Assembly (NCBI GenBank): GCA_025526915.1
Contig: JAHLKH010000049.1
Span: forward strand, 1-64,000
Direction of reading: 5' to 3'
From: Entophlyctis helioformis
Lineage: Eukaryota; Chytridiomycota; Chytridiomycetes; Chytridiales; Chytriomycetaceae
DNA: 64,000 nt
Within the stretch, counting starts at the first letter, position 1, and each line of letters opens with the position of its first letter. Both the position numbers and the translations under genes were made by a program. The notes under the pieces are model-generated. The model was not told the origin of the DNA, did not search any database, and saw nothing but the letters and a program-made list of their open reading frames with translations. Below are positions 11,401 to 21,409 of the stretch, piece after piece.

Positions 11401-14400
11401 GTGTTTCGCTCACGACGGGCACTACGTTTGAAGCTTGAGAAGATGGGCCGCATCATTACAGCGCGATTCATGACCCTCGTTGCGGCCATCGGTGAGAAAG
11501 TGCGAAAATCTAAAAGGATTGCGACCAACCGACCTGCTGCGACCACAACCAATCGACCTGCTGTTGATGAGACTGATTGTCCAAGCTTCAGGAAGCTGCT
11601 GCAGGTACGATTTAGGATGCCATTCTGCCTGTCTGCATTGCTTTGCATGTGCTGACTCAGAGGTTGGCGTGATGTCCAGGCCTTGTTGTCGAGTGACTCA
11701 AAGAGCATCAAGGTGCTCGGCAGCGAAGCCAGGAAGACGCCAAAGAAATGGACGCGCCGTCTGATCGTCGAGGACACATTTGCAAAGGTGTACTCGTTCA
11801 CGGTCGGTGCTCGGCAAGCCGGGCTTATTGTGATCGGCGCCCTCATTGAGGATCTGCTCGATCTCGACCTGGATGCGCCGCTCCCCCCCAAGTACCACAT
11901 GTACAAGTGGTTCGAAGGAGAGCAGGTCAGGCACTGTTTCTTGGACCTTGACTTCAAGGGCATCGACAACTCAACGACTGCGACGGCATCGACGGCCTCG
12001 GCGGCGTGACCAAGGCGCAGTTCTTGTCTGGACAATTTACCCTCGGAAAGGACGTCCTTGCACGCCTCATGTACGGTTCAAGTTGTTACAATCAGGAGAG
12101 CATGGACCCTCGCTTTGGAGACCCGGTACAGCTGGCAACGGGCACGACGCTCGAGATCTGTCTGCACGAGAAGGTCGAGAAGCCCAAGACGGCCGAGGAG
12201 TCAAAGGACACTGAGGATGACGAGGACGCCGAAGAGTATGAGGATGACGAGGACGCCGAAGAGTATGAGGACGTTGAGGATGTCGATGAGTATGAGGACG
12301 CCGAGGACATTGACGATGCTGAGGACGCCGATCAGCCCGACATTCACGAGCAGCCTGAGCAGCAAGCAGCAGCAGGAGCACCAGCAGTGCCGACAGCCAA
12401 CCAGCTGCTCACGGCATTCATCAGCAGCACCTCTGGTGGCGAGACGTCCGTGACCTGCATGCTGCGCCACTTGTCGTACATCTTTACTGGCAAGCAGATG
12501 GCTAAGCCAGATTTGAAGATGGAGACGACCAACGCGTGGATCGTCACGGCCATGCAGCTGATGTTCCATCGCGAATGGACGCGGGGGATGGTGCACACCA
12601 ACGCGGTCAAGGTGTATGAGACCAAGAAAGGCAAGCAGCAGGACGTCGCGATCCCGAAGGACATGCGGCAGGACGTCGCGCAACAGCCGGCTCTACCATA
12701 CCTCCTGGACGGCAGCTTCTGCCCGGACGCAGTGAATGACATCTTTAGCAACCTCGCCAGAGAAGTGTGCACCATACTCGCACGGCACTACATTGGAAGT
12801 CAGTTCGACCTGGCGGTTGATGCGGCCCTCCAGCTGGTACCCGGTGCATCTTACGCGCAGGCAGTAGCGTGGGTTAAGCACCTGAAACAGCAAGCCAAGG
12901 ATGCCAAGGCTGCTGTTGCCAAGCGTGCTGCCACCGACAACACCGAGTCAGGACCATCGGCGGCCAAGAAAGTGAGGTGCGAGAGCGTTGCGCCAGCCCC
13001 ATCGACGGCCGCTCAGGATGCCACCCCTTCTAAAGCAACTCACAAGAGAGACCGGTCCAGCACTCCGTCAGCCAATGAGGGTGCTGCGAACAAGAAGCCA
13101 TGCCGCAAGAAGGCTGCCAAGGACGCCACGTCAAGCACGCCTTCAGACACGGAGGGCAAGGTCACTGTCGAGCTACCGCCAGCGTTGGACGTGCTTGCTG
13201 CAATCATGCTTGATGAGTCGCTGTCGCAGATCGGAAGGTTCAACGCGCTGGTCAACCTTGGTGGACGAAGGAGCATCAAGCTGTGCCCACAGCCATCCAG
13301 CCGCGATCCATTCGTCCTTGTCACCGAGACCACGCTCTTTTGGTCGGTGATGGGGACAAAGGATGAGCGCATGAATGGCAAGCAGGATCCAGCACTGAAA
13401 GGATTGCGAAAGCGTCTCCTGGCTGCGATCAGCAGTAGGTCGCACTTGTTTATGCCATGCTTACATGATGAGATACTAACACTCCACTCTTCTCAAAGAG
13501 CCTGGCTCACAGGCCTTGACACTCGAGTCATTCAACAGCGAGATCGAGCGCGCGTTCAGCTCAAGCCGCGAGCTGTGCGTCATGGACATCCTGCTTCCTG
13601 GACTCGCCTCGGACAAGCGACGGTATCAAACGCCGGCAGAGGCCCAAGCAGATATGGACGCGGCCAACGCCAAGGCAAAAGAAGACGCCGAAGCCAAGGC
13701 GACGCGAGAGGCCGAGGAGTGGCGTCTGGATGACAAGGAGCGCGAGGAGCATATCAAGGCTGCGATCAAGGCCGTGCGTCCAGCGAGACCAACCAAGCGG
13801 ACACGGCTGAGCAGCGTCATGACGGATGGATACACCATCTGCCAGCTGGCTCTCGATTATCGCACAGACCGTCTAGAGTCGCCTGCAGTATGTGCCGTGC
13901 TTGAATGTTTTGGTGTACACATTGGTTCTGACCACTGCCTTGCTCTGCAGGTTCCAAACGAGCATCCAATAAGGCGTTTTCTGCCCAGCTTCAAAGCCTC
14001 ATTGATGCGACTAATACTGGTGACTGCGAGCCTGATTACCTGAATGGCACATGTGAGTTGCTGTGCCAATCCAGACGCCACTTGTTGTCCACACCGACTG
14101 ACATGCCATCCACAGCTGCCAATCCAGCCGACCCATCAGCCACCAAGCAAAAGCGACCAATCCTGTAAGCCACTTGCATGCTAAACTCGCGCATTGGTGC
14201 ACTTGCATTGCACATTCCTCACTCATGCCATGGCATGACAGGCCCAGCGCAACTTTAATGCATCCCAGTGGCTGCCCAATGTTGCTGATGCCAACAATCT
14301 GTTCACTAACCAAGGCTATGAGACTGTTCGTGTTGTCAGCTTTGACTGGGGCGAGCGGTACCTGTATGGCGCGTCCAGCATGCTGGTCAATGTCGAGGAC

Positions 14401-15338
14401 GAGACATACACGATGGAGTCCAACTACGTGCTCTCCTCTGGCATGGCACGAGCCGAGCACAGCCTTCAGCGGTGGTATGCATGCAATGACTCTGCCACGC
14501 GCACTCTTGACCAGATCAACTCACAGTGCCTGCCTCTTGTGCCAGGCTCAACAATCGATATGCCAAGGCAGCCGACGTCCACGAGGTTATTGCATTCAAG
14601 ACAGCAAAGCATGCCGATCCAAACGTCAAGCCTGGCGAGAGAGCCTTTTGGGATCTGCGCTGCCATGCGTACTGCTCGCCATTCCTGAATGCACGGGTAC
14701 GTTTTCTCTGTTTCTGGATGCCCATTGCCATGGCCGTCATGCTGCTTGATCGCCTGCTGATCGCACTGGATTGCATGGCATGGCATGGCATTCCACAGAA
14801 GGTCAAGGCCAAGCGGTTCACCAAGCGCAGCAACAGCACGTCTGATCGCGGAAACGCTCTTGAGGGCATCATGAATCTGGCAGGATCAAGACTGGAGAGC
14901 GTGCATCTGATGCATCTCAAGGCCGCTGTGACAAGCCAACAGAGAAGGACATTCCCGTTGTGTGGGCATTTGGCATCGACTTTACAGGCCAAGGTGGCCG
15001 GCACGCTGTGTTTGAGAAGTTTCTCATCAGGCATCTGCGGTCGTCTGAATATGCCTATGTGCGTCTGATGCCACACGCTGTCCATCCATCCATCCATCTG
15101 TGCACCAACTGACCACACAATCATGCACACACCACAGATCTACCGCTGCAACGAGAACCTGACCAGCCAGATGTGCCCGCAGTGCAAGCAGCGGATCCCA
15201 GACGAGAACCGCACCAACCTGCGACGCTACGAGTGCACAGACTGCACGACCGTCTACCACCGCGATGTGCTTGGAGCCACCAACATCGGGATGGTCGCAC
15301 TGGAGCATCTGTTTTTGGACAACGGCCGCTCTACTTGA
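8489..15338 (+). CDS. Predicted fusion protein: FEN1/XPG-type nuclease plus Fanzor (TnpB-like) RuvC nuclease
   Basis: Phase-consistent model of 20 exons, about 1783 aa: 8489-8946, 9018-9194, 9258-9490, 9579-9882, 9981-10016, 10107-10470, 10549-10905, 10981-11094, 11179-11333, 11397-11604, 11680-11925, 12021-13434, 13499-13887, 13974-14052, 14148-14164, 14242-14474, 14546-14696, 14799-14900, 14945-15058, 15138-15338. Residues 1-330 look like a FEN1/XPG nuclease: MGVIGL start, IFLVDAV (D59), FHVDGQ (D109), CDHEADVC (E195, D197), ICNDSDLI (D222, D224), SKNDC (D282), then GIPAASKF like the helix-two-turn-helix. The middle is Lys-rich, with an acidic repeat near residues 740-780. The C-terminus has a RuvC-I-like VVSFDWGERY (D1552), NENLTSQ (E1723), a zinc ribbon (C1730, C1733, C1750, C1753) and HRDVLGATNI (D1760), as in Fanzor/TnpB. 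One intron (9883-9980) is GC-AG. Joins around 13888-14164 and 14901-14944 are least certain. A two-gene alternative is possible, but no stop plus new start is visible between the halves. Confidence 0.7.
12213..12266 (+). repeat. Perfect 27-bp tandem duplication coding for an acidic repeat
   Basis: Two identical 27-bp units inside the largest exon of the XPG-Fanzor gene, each encoding EDDEDAEEY, followed by degenerate Glu/Asp/Tyr copies to about 12330. The unit length is a multiple of three, so the frame is kept. It gives a disordered acidic linker between the two nuclease halves. Confidence 0.8.
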
Positions 15339-15354
15339 CGCACACGCCAGCCGG

Positions 15355-15475
15355 TCAGCCTGTCGTCCAGCAGCCTCCAGCACCGGATCAGCCTGTCGAC
15401 CAGCGGCGTGCAGGACAGCCACAGCGTCCAAGACAGCCACAGCGTGCCAGCAAGTCACGTGCCACTCCACGTGAC
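15355..15475 (+). repeat. Short direct repeats and a CACGTG hairpin just after the Fanzor stop codon
   Basis: Beginning 17 bp after the stop there are two copies of TCAGCCTGTCG(T/A)CCAGC 33 bp apart and two copies of GACAGCCACAGCGT 19 bp apart. A perfect 8-bp inverted repeat GTCACGTG / CACGTGAC follows, with a 6-base loop (15454-15475). In TnpB and Fanzor elements the guide (omega) RNA usually overlaps the 3' end of the nuclease gene, so this is the natural place to look. Assignment as guide RNA or terminator is inference only. Confidence 0.45.
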
Positions 15476-15479
15476 AAGC

Positions 15480-15913
15480 CTATGGCGCACTGACTTGCAC
15501 CACCACTACCAACACTTTGAATCGGGGCACCTCCCGATCGACCAATAGGGTCACTTTATCACACTGTGATACAAGGTGAGACCCTTGTTGGATGTGCCTC
15601 GCCCGCCTGTCGTCGCATGCTCGTTGCTGACTCGAACCTTCCATCGTGTGATATATGGGTTTGCATTCGTCGCCTCTCGGGTCGAATATAACTCCAAAAT
15701 TCTTGGTAATTGTATGAATATCGGGCCGAAGTCTCCAGAAAAATGACAACCTCGAGATCCACTACAGAGTGTAAAGCCAAGATGCCAAGGTGGACAGGAG
15801 AAACACTGCTTCATTGCAGTGGTTGGTACAATGAAAGAAATCTATCCAACAAGAGAAAGGGAGAGACTGGAGACTGGAGACGAGAGGGAAAGGGAGGCAG
15901 CCAGCAGACCGAT
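15480..15913. other. Intergenic 0.4 kb, relatively AT-rich, no gene seen
   Basis: Lies between the XPG-Fanzor gene and the convergent membrane-protein gene. It contains TATCACACTGTGATA, a perfect short palindrome near 15558-15572. A GGTTCGAGTC string on the minus strand resembles a tRNA B box but does not fold as one. No ORF is supported. Confidence 0.5.
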
Positions 15914-16951
15914 CTAGTCCTTCTTGGCAGCGCTCTTGCGCTTCTTGGCGGCGCTCTTCTTCTTGCTGCCCGACTTGCCCTTGAGCGGCGTGTTCTCGGT
16001 GGTCTCGGCGTCGTCGTCCGAGACCGAGTCCTTGTCGTCCTTCTCGTCGTCCGTGTCCTCCTCGTCCACGATCTTCTTGTGCACGACGGGCTCGGGTGCA
16101 GCCGACTCGGGCACGGTGCCGTCAGCAGCAACGGGCATTTCGTCGCCGTCCTCGGCGTGCTTGATCAGCCATCGCCTCTCAACGACAAACTTGAGGAGAC
16201 CGGCAATCTCGAGACCGACAATGAGGTAGCCAATGTAGAACTTGTACGACGTCGCGGACGACACATGCGACACAAACTGCTGCGAGAGGATGAACGGCTT
16301 GCCGGCGGACTCGGCGATCTCGAACCAGCCCAGGAACGAGGCAGCGGACATGTTCTCGAACATGTCGAGGGCACCGTAGACGGACGGGAGGCGGTAGGCG
16401 AGGCTGAGGAGGAAGTCGCCGAGGTCCTGGTCGTCGCGGTAGAAGAGCGAGAGGATGGTGCGGTGCATCCAGATGAACACGAGCACGTTGACGCAGTCGA
16501 CGGCGAGGTAGGCCGAGTAGGCGCCACGGCCCTGGTCGCCCGAGAAGAGCAGCAGACGGGTGACGTTGCGGATGCCGTACTCGGAGGTGGCAAAGTCGAG
16601 CGGGAGGATCGGGTTGAACTCGGACGTCAGGTTGTGGGCGGCGTGGAACTCGTGCTGGAAGTAGAAGATGGAGTTCATGAACTTGAAGCCGAGGGCGGCG
16701 AGCACGCCAAAGATGACGCCCGAGGCGACGATGCCGGACCAGTGCGGCGCACGCAGGCGCACGCCAAACGTGCCGACGAGCAGCAGCGCAATGACGCCGA
16801 GCGCCACCACGTCCGAGTGCTCGGCGGCGGTGTCGAGCAGCGGGCGGGCGGCCTCGGGGGCGGCGGCGTAGACCTTGGGCCACGTCTCGAGGACCCACTC
16901 GATGTTCCTGACGATTTTGGGCACGACCGACGCTGACATGGCCTGCGGCAT
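15914..16951 (-). CDS. Multi-pass membrane protein of unknown function
   Basis: Single-exon gene, 345 aa, Met at 16951 (or MSASVV at 16939). Four clear hydrophobic segments lie near residues 48-64, 73-90, 145-162 and 238-256. Between them is a stretch containing FSGDQGRGAY and LPSVYGALDMFENMSA. The last 75 residues are hydrophilic, first Asp/Glu-rich, then ending in Lys-rich KKKSAAKKRKSAAKKD, probably cytosolic. I do not recognise the family. Strong codon bias and an uninterrupted frame support it as a real, well-expressed gene. A long open frame on the opposite strand over the same bases is taken to be its shadow. Confidence 0.8.
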   Translation of the reverse strand: MPQAMSASVVPKIVRNIEWVLETWPKVYAAAPEAARPLLDTAAEHSDVVALGVIALLLVGTFGVRLRAPHWSGIVASGVIFGVLAALGFKFMNSIFYFQHEFHAAHNLTSEFNPILPLDFATSEYGIRNVTRLLLFSGDQGRGAYSAYLAVDCVNVLVFIWMHRTILSLFYRDDQDLGDFLLSLAYRLPSVYGALDMFENMSAASFLGWFEIAESAGKPFILSQQFVSHVSSATSYKFYIGYLIVGLEIAGLLKFVVERRWLIKHAEDGDEMPVAADGTVPESAAPEPVVHKKIVDEEDTDDEKDDKDSVSDDDAETTENTPLKGKSGSKKKSAAKKRKSAAKKD

Positions 16952-17235
16952 GCGGTCAAGTGTGCGGTCGAGTGTGTAGTGGTGTGAGCGGTGTGGTATG
17001 GTAAGGTGTGAGCGGTGAATGGCGGATGGCGGATGGGGTCAGCATAGAGGTCGTGCAACGGCATGCAGGGCAGGCAGGGCAGGCAGGGCACGACGAAGCA
17101 GCAGCGAGCACACGGCAGCAGCGGGCAGCAGCGGGCACAGGTGTTTGCGCCTTCGACGCCACTGGCCGCCTCGCATGTGATGCGCACCTTGTTTTGGAAA
17201 CTGTGGGAACGTTGAATGCGCCTTCATTCGCAGCG

Positions 17236-20200
17236 TCAGTCGACGCTCGTGCGCCGCAACGACGGTGCAAACGAGAAGCGAGACGCTTGCGAGGCCGGCG
17301 ACCGGCCAGCAAGAAGCGATCCCTGCTCGTCGCCATCGTCGTCTTCGTCCTCATCGTCGTCCTCATCGTCGTCATCGTCGTCTTCGTCGCCAGTGCCGTC
17401 CGTGTCCATGTGGCTGCTGGTGCTGCTGCTACTGCCGTTCCCGCGATCAGACCCTTGGAGACCAAGCGGGCTGCTGCGCCCGTGTCCAGCGGCAAGCAGC
17501 GTGGGGAACCGAGATCCAGCCTGCCCAGCCTGTCCTTGTCCTTGTCCTTGTCCTTGTCCGTGCGATTGTCCTGCCGACAACGATCCAAACCCCCATTGCC
17601 AGTGCCATTGCCTTACCACTGCTGCCGCTCAGCGTGCCATGCCGAGTCACAACCGACCCCATCAGCCCGCCGCCCGTCTGCGAGAACCGGCCCGGCCCGC
17701 CCATGAACGATAACGAATGTCCCAGTAATGATGGCGATCGCAGCAGGCTCGTGCTCACGCTCTGTCGCCGGACAATGTTGCCGCCATAGTGGCCGTGATA
17801 GTATCCGCCGCCGTCGCTCGAGCTGCTCGCATCGCCGTGGTTGTGATGGTGGTGGTGGCGGTGGTTGTGTAAATGCCCGCCGTGGCTGATGTTGACACCG
17901 TGCCCAACAGTGCCCGAAGTGCTGCTGCGCGGGCTGATGCTGCGCGCAAGACCGCCGTCCTCGTCGGTCGCAAACCCTGCATGGCTCGTGTCCGACGTGT
18001 ACGCGCGTGGCGGGTCAATGCGCACCATGGGATGCCGCGTGCTGCCATGATCGACATACTCGGGCTGCAGCATCTGGCTGCCCATCTCCTGGCTGCGTCG
18101 GTACTGGTGGTACGACGGATGCTGATGCTGGTGTCGACGCGACCGTGTCCGTTGTGCGCCATCGGCTGCCGGCAGATTCGCGCTGCTGCCACCAGCACCA
18201 AGCGCTCCGTCCATGGCATGCACAGACGCGGTCGATCGGCCAGTCGGTATGGGCCGTTCTGGCGACCGTGCAATGTCAATCCCTCCTGCTCCAGTCCCGG
18301 GCACCTCTCCCCCACCACCTCCACCTCCCTCTGCCCCTCCACTACCAGCAGCCCCAGCATCGGCATCAGACGGGCCATGAACGTCAACAGCCACATCGCC
18401 CGTCCCCACATCCGCATCCGGCTTGCCGTGAGTCTCGGTCACAGCACTCGCACTCTCCTTCCCCTTCATCTTCCGGTCCCGCCCCGCAGCATCGCTCAAG
18501 CCTGCGCCAGCGCTTGCGTTCCCGCCTTTGCGTCCCTTCTTCTTGCCATACAGTTTCTTGAGCTGCGCTTTGCGCTCGTACCGGTCCACGCGCTTCTCGA
18601 TATGGTCGATCGTGACAATCCACTGGTCTAACGCCAGCTCAGCGCACATGGAGCCAAGGTACGTCGACGACCCAATGGCGAGGAAGATGTACCAGATAAA
18701 GAGCGACCGGCCGACGTTGGAGCAGAGCGAGTAGTCGCCATAGCCAATCGTCGAGACGGCGCAGTAGGCAAAGTAGAAGCCCTCCCACACGGTCCACTCC
18801 TCGAGCCACGCAAAGATGATGCCGAAAAAGACAATGTTGGTCAGGACCATGATCGATCCAATGAGGATCTGCGAGTGCAGGGCGTGGCGTGTGGCTTCTT
18901 CGAGCTTCTTGGTCGCCATGCCGCCAGAGTCGGCGACAATGGTCACTTGTGGGAGGTACTGCGACCGCGAGATGGTCATGGTCTGCTGAAGCTGGACGCC
19001 GGGCCGCGAGGTGGGGCTGAGACGGTCAGGGTCACGTGGCATGTTGCGGCGTCGTTCGCGGATCTCGTATTCGGTGGTCGTGTGTGCGCGTGTGAGAGGC
19101 ACGGGCAGCTGGCCTGGATCTAGCGCGGCTTGAAGACCCACTGGCATGGCTGCCATGGACAATCGCAGGTCAGCGAGCCCGGCACCCGTGCTTGGGTCAA
19201 CAGCAAACGCGACCATTGGGCTGACAGCCATGGACTTTGGTCGCTGCATGTCTGTCCGTCCGAGCGACCCCGACGACGCTGTGCGCGGCATCGGATGCAT
19301 TGTGGATGCGCTGATGACGTCGGTCGGTGCTACTGACGCAGGCCTCAGCATGGAGTTGTCGTATGTAGACAGCAGGCCAGACGACGGCATATACAGCTCC
19401 GAGGATCGGTTGGGATTGCTGGATGCGGCGCGTGCAGCAGGCGACCGCGGGATCGGAGTCGTGCTGCCAGAGATACCGCCAGCGTGTCCAGGGGTTCTGA
19501 TCATGTCGCTGCTGCTCCTTGGATCAGCGATGCCAGCCGCGGCATTCGTCTTGTCCGGCTGCATGTCCTGGTTGGACACGGACGCTCTGATGAGCGGCGT
19601 GCGCTCATTGACAGAATCGTCCGAGCCAGATGCGTGTCTTGAACTGGTCAGCATGGCGTCGCTCGCCGATGCAGGACGCGGCCGTTGGCGCACTCTTGGG
19701 ACAGAAGCAACGATCGGATTCGCGCCTGTGCTGATGCTTGTGGACACGGTGTTGTCAAACCGCGCACGGTTCCTTGGTCCGCGCGGACGCGGCATCCCAT
19801 CGCCTCCACCCGAACTTCCGGTCCCACCCATGTCCACGCGTGCATCTGCTCCCGCCCCGCCACCGGAAATGGGAGACCCTGTTCCCTGCCCCTGGCCGTC
19901 CGACAGCCACTTGGAGTACTGCGACGCCAGCTGTAACGTCAGCAGTTCGAGCACAACGTTTCGCAGCGACCAAATGAGACCGCCAATGAGACCAATGCCG
20001 ATGATGGTGACGCCGGGAAGAAGGAACCGCCCGGTGATCGTCGTGGGCACAAAGTCACCAAACCCAATTGTCGAAAACGTGACTATGGACCAGTAGAGGG
20101 CATCGTCAAAGACCCAGCCCTCGAGCACGCTGTAGATGCCGGCCGTCAGGGTCATGTATCCGAGCGACAGGATCATGAGGAGCGTCAACTGCCGCTGCGA

Positions 20201-21102
20201 CAGTGACAGCTCGTACATGGTGTACGAGTACCACTGTGCCTGGCTCGTCAGATGGTGGTACGTGAGGAGCGCGGCCGAGATGAGCGACGACACGGACGCG
20301 ATGATGTTGTATGTGACTGCCTCTGAGTAGCTGCCGCTGATGGTTGTGCTGCCCATGTAGTGGAAGATGAGGAATGTGAGCATGGCAAAGATTCCTGTGG
20401 GTTGCACGGCACACGGGTGAGCGGGAGTTGGTCTGGGCAGGACGAGCGATCGCTGCACACGCACCTTGCAGCCAGCTGCCGGCGATGATGAGCCGGGTCA
20501 TCCACTTGATCTTGCGCTCAAGCATGCGCACAAACAGAGCGATGGTGGCCATGGTGCCAAAGCCCAGCGATACAATCAGAAGCGACAGAATGAGCGTCGA
20601 TCGTCGCAAGGAAGGTTCTTCTGGCGCCAGCCAGTCGTCGCTGCCTGCTGTGCGAGCTGCGTGCATCGCACCAGTGGCTGGATGGTTGCTGCTGCTGGAT
20701 GACTGGACGCGCCACCAGCCAGATGAGGCGTGCTGCTGCTCACGGTCTGGATGTGCTGCTCGCCGTCGTGGTGCGGTTGTTGTGGTTGTGATTGCTGCGA
20801 TACCAGGCCGTCCTGTACACTTGCGAGTGGCAGATGGACGCCGCACGGATGGGCCGCCTGTATGCCGGATCGGGCATGAACGGCGACGCATCCGGCGCAT
20901 GCTCCTCCAGGCCGTCGCTGTTGCTGCCGTCGCGGCGAATGTGGAAGTGACTCAGAAGGCCGAGCGAGTGCAGGCGGGCAGACAGCGACGTCTCGAACGA
21001 CCAGCCGGGCACGGTGATGGACTGGAGGTTGAGGAACGTCGACAGCGGCAGCAGGATGCCAGCCAGCAGCGGAATGTACTTCTTGATGCCCAGCAACGAC
21101 AT
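17236..21102 (-). CDS. TOK-like outwardly rectifying two-pore K+ channel
   Basis: About 1233 aa from exons 20744-21102, 20465-20694, 17617-20394 and 17236-17570. Eight hydrophobic segments and two pore loops are visible: TIGFGDF near residue 309 and TIGYGDY near residue 748. This is the S1-S4 plus two-pore layout of fungal TOK1 channels, which pass K+ outward across the plasma membrane. The first Met (MSLLGIKKYIPLLAG) is just before S1. Unusual are a Ser/Pro/Arg-rich loop of about 350 aa between S6 and S7 and a long C-terminal tail with a Gly- and His-rich part (HNHRHHHHHNH), a GQ repeat and an Asp/Glu cluster ending SLRRTSVD. The 46-nt last intron and 49-nt first intron were chosen by phase and are less certain than the channel core. 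Confidence 0.85.
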
Positions 21103-21409
21103 CGCAAGTGGCTGCGCACTGTCCGGGCAGCGAGCCGTGGCACGGCCAACGGGTCAGCAGCATGCACGCACGGACGGACGGACGGCCCGCAGACAGCGCA
21201 CACGCATCTGCGGCCAGGCCGCACCACGCACGCACCGAGACTGCCGCGTGGCTTTGGGCCGATCGGGAAGCAAGACGTCGGGCGGGGCAGTCGACGCGGG
21301 AAGTGGCCGGATGGCAGCCGTATCACGTGAGAGGCACGTGACGCTGTGGCTTGGACCCCGTCGGCCAATCAGCGGCGCGCGCTCAAACACTCTCGCCGCC
21401 GGCCATTCA
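21103..21409. promoter_or_regulatory. Bidirectional promoter of the TOK channel and ERI1 with CACGTG and CCAAT boxes
   Basis: The 307-bp space between two divergent start codons holds TCACGTGA (21323-21330), a second CACGTG (21335-21340) and CCAAT (21365-21369), all within 90 bp of the ERI1 ATG. CACGTG is bound by bHLH factors and CCAAT by HAP/NF-Y. Sites are seen; regulation is inferred. Confidence 0.55.

Noticed and set aside
12196..12340. Acidic repeats as a CRISPR-like or satellite array
   Set aside because: Only two perfect 27-bp units, in frame, inside an exon; simple coding expansion.
8489..15338. Two separate genes (XPG-like and Fanzor) instead of one
   Set aside because: Not excluded, but reading phases connect every exon, the stop at 12007-12009 lies inside a canonical intron (11926-12020), and no promoter or start context is seen in between.
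15600..15640. GGTTCGAGTC on the minus strand as a tRNA B box
   Set aside because: The flanking bases do not form a T-arm or acceptor stem and no A box lies at the right distance.
15710..16936. Long plus-strand open frame (408 codons) opposite the membrane-protein gene
   Set aside because: It is the reverse-strand shadow of a GC-rich, biased coding sequence. Its product is repetitive Val/Glu/Gly/Arg with no domain, while the minus strand shows clear membrane segments.
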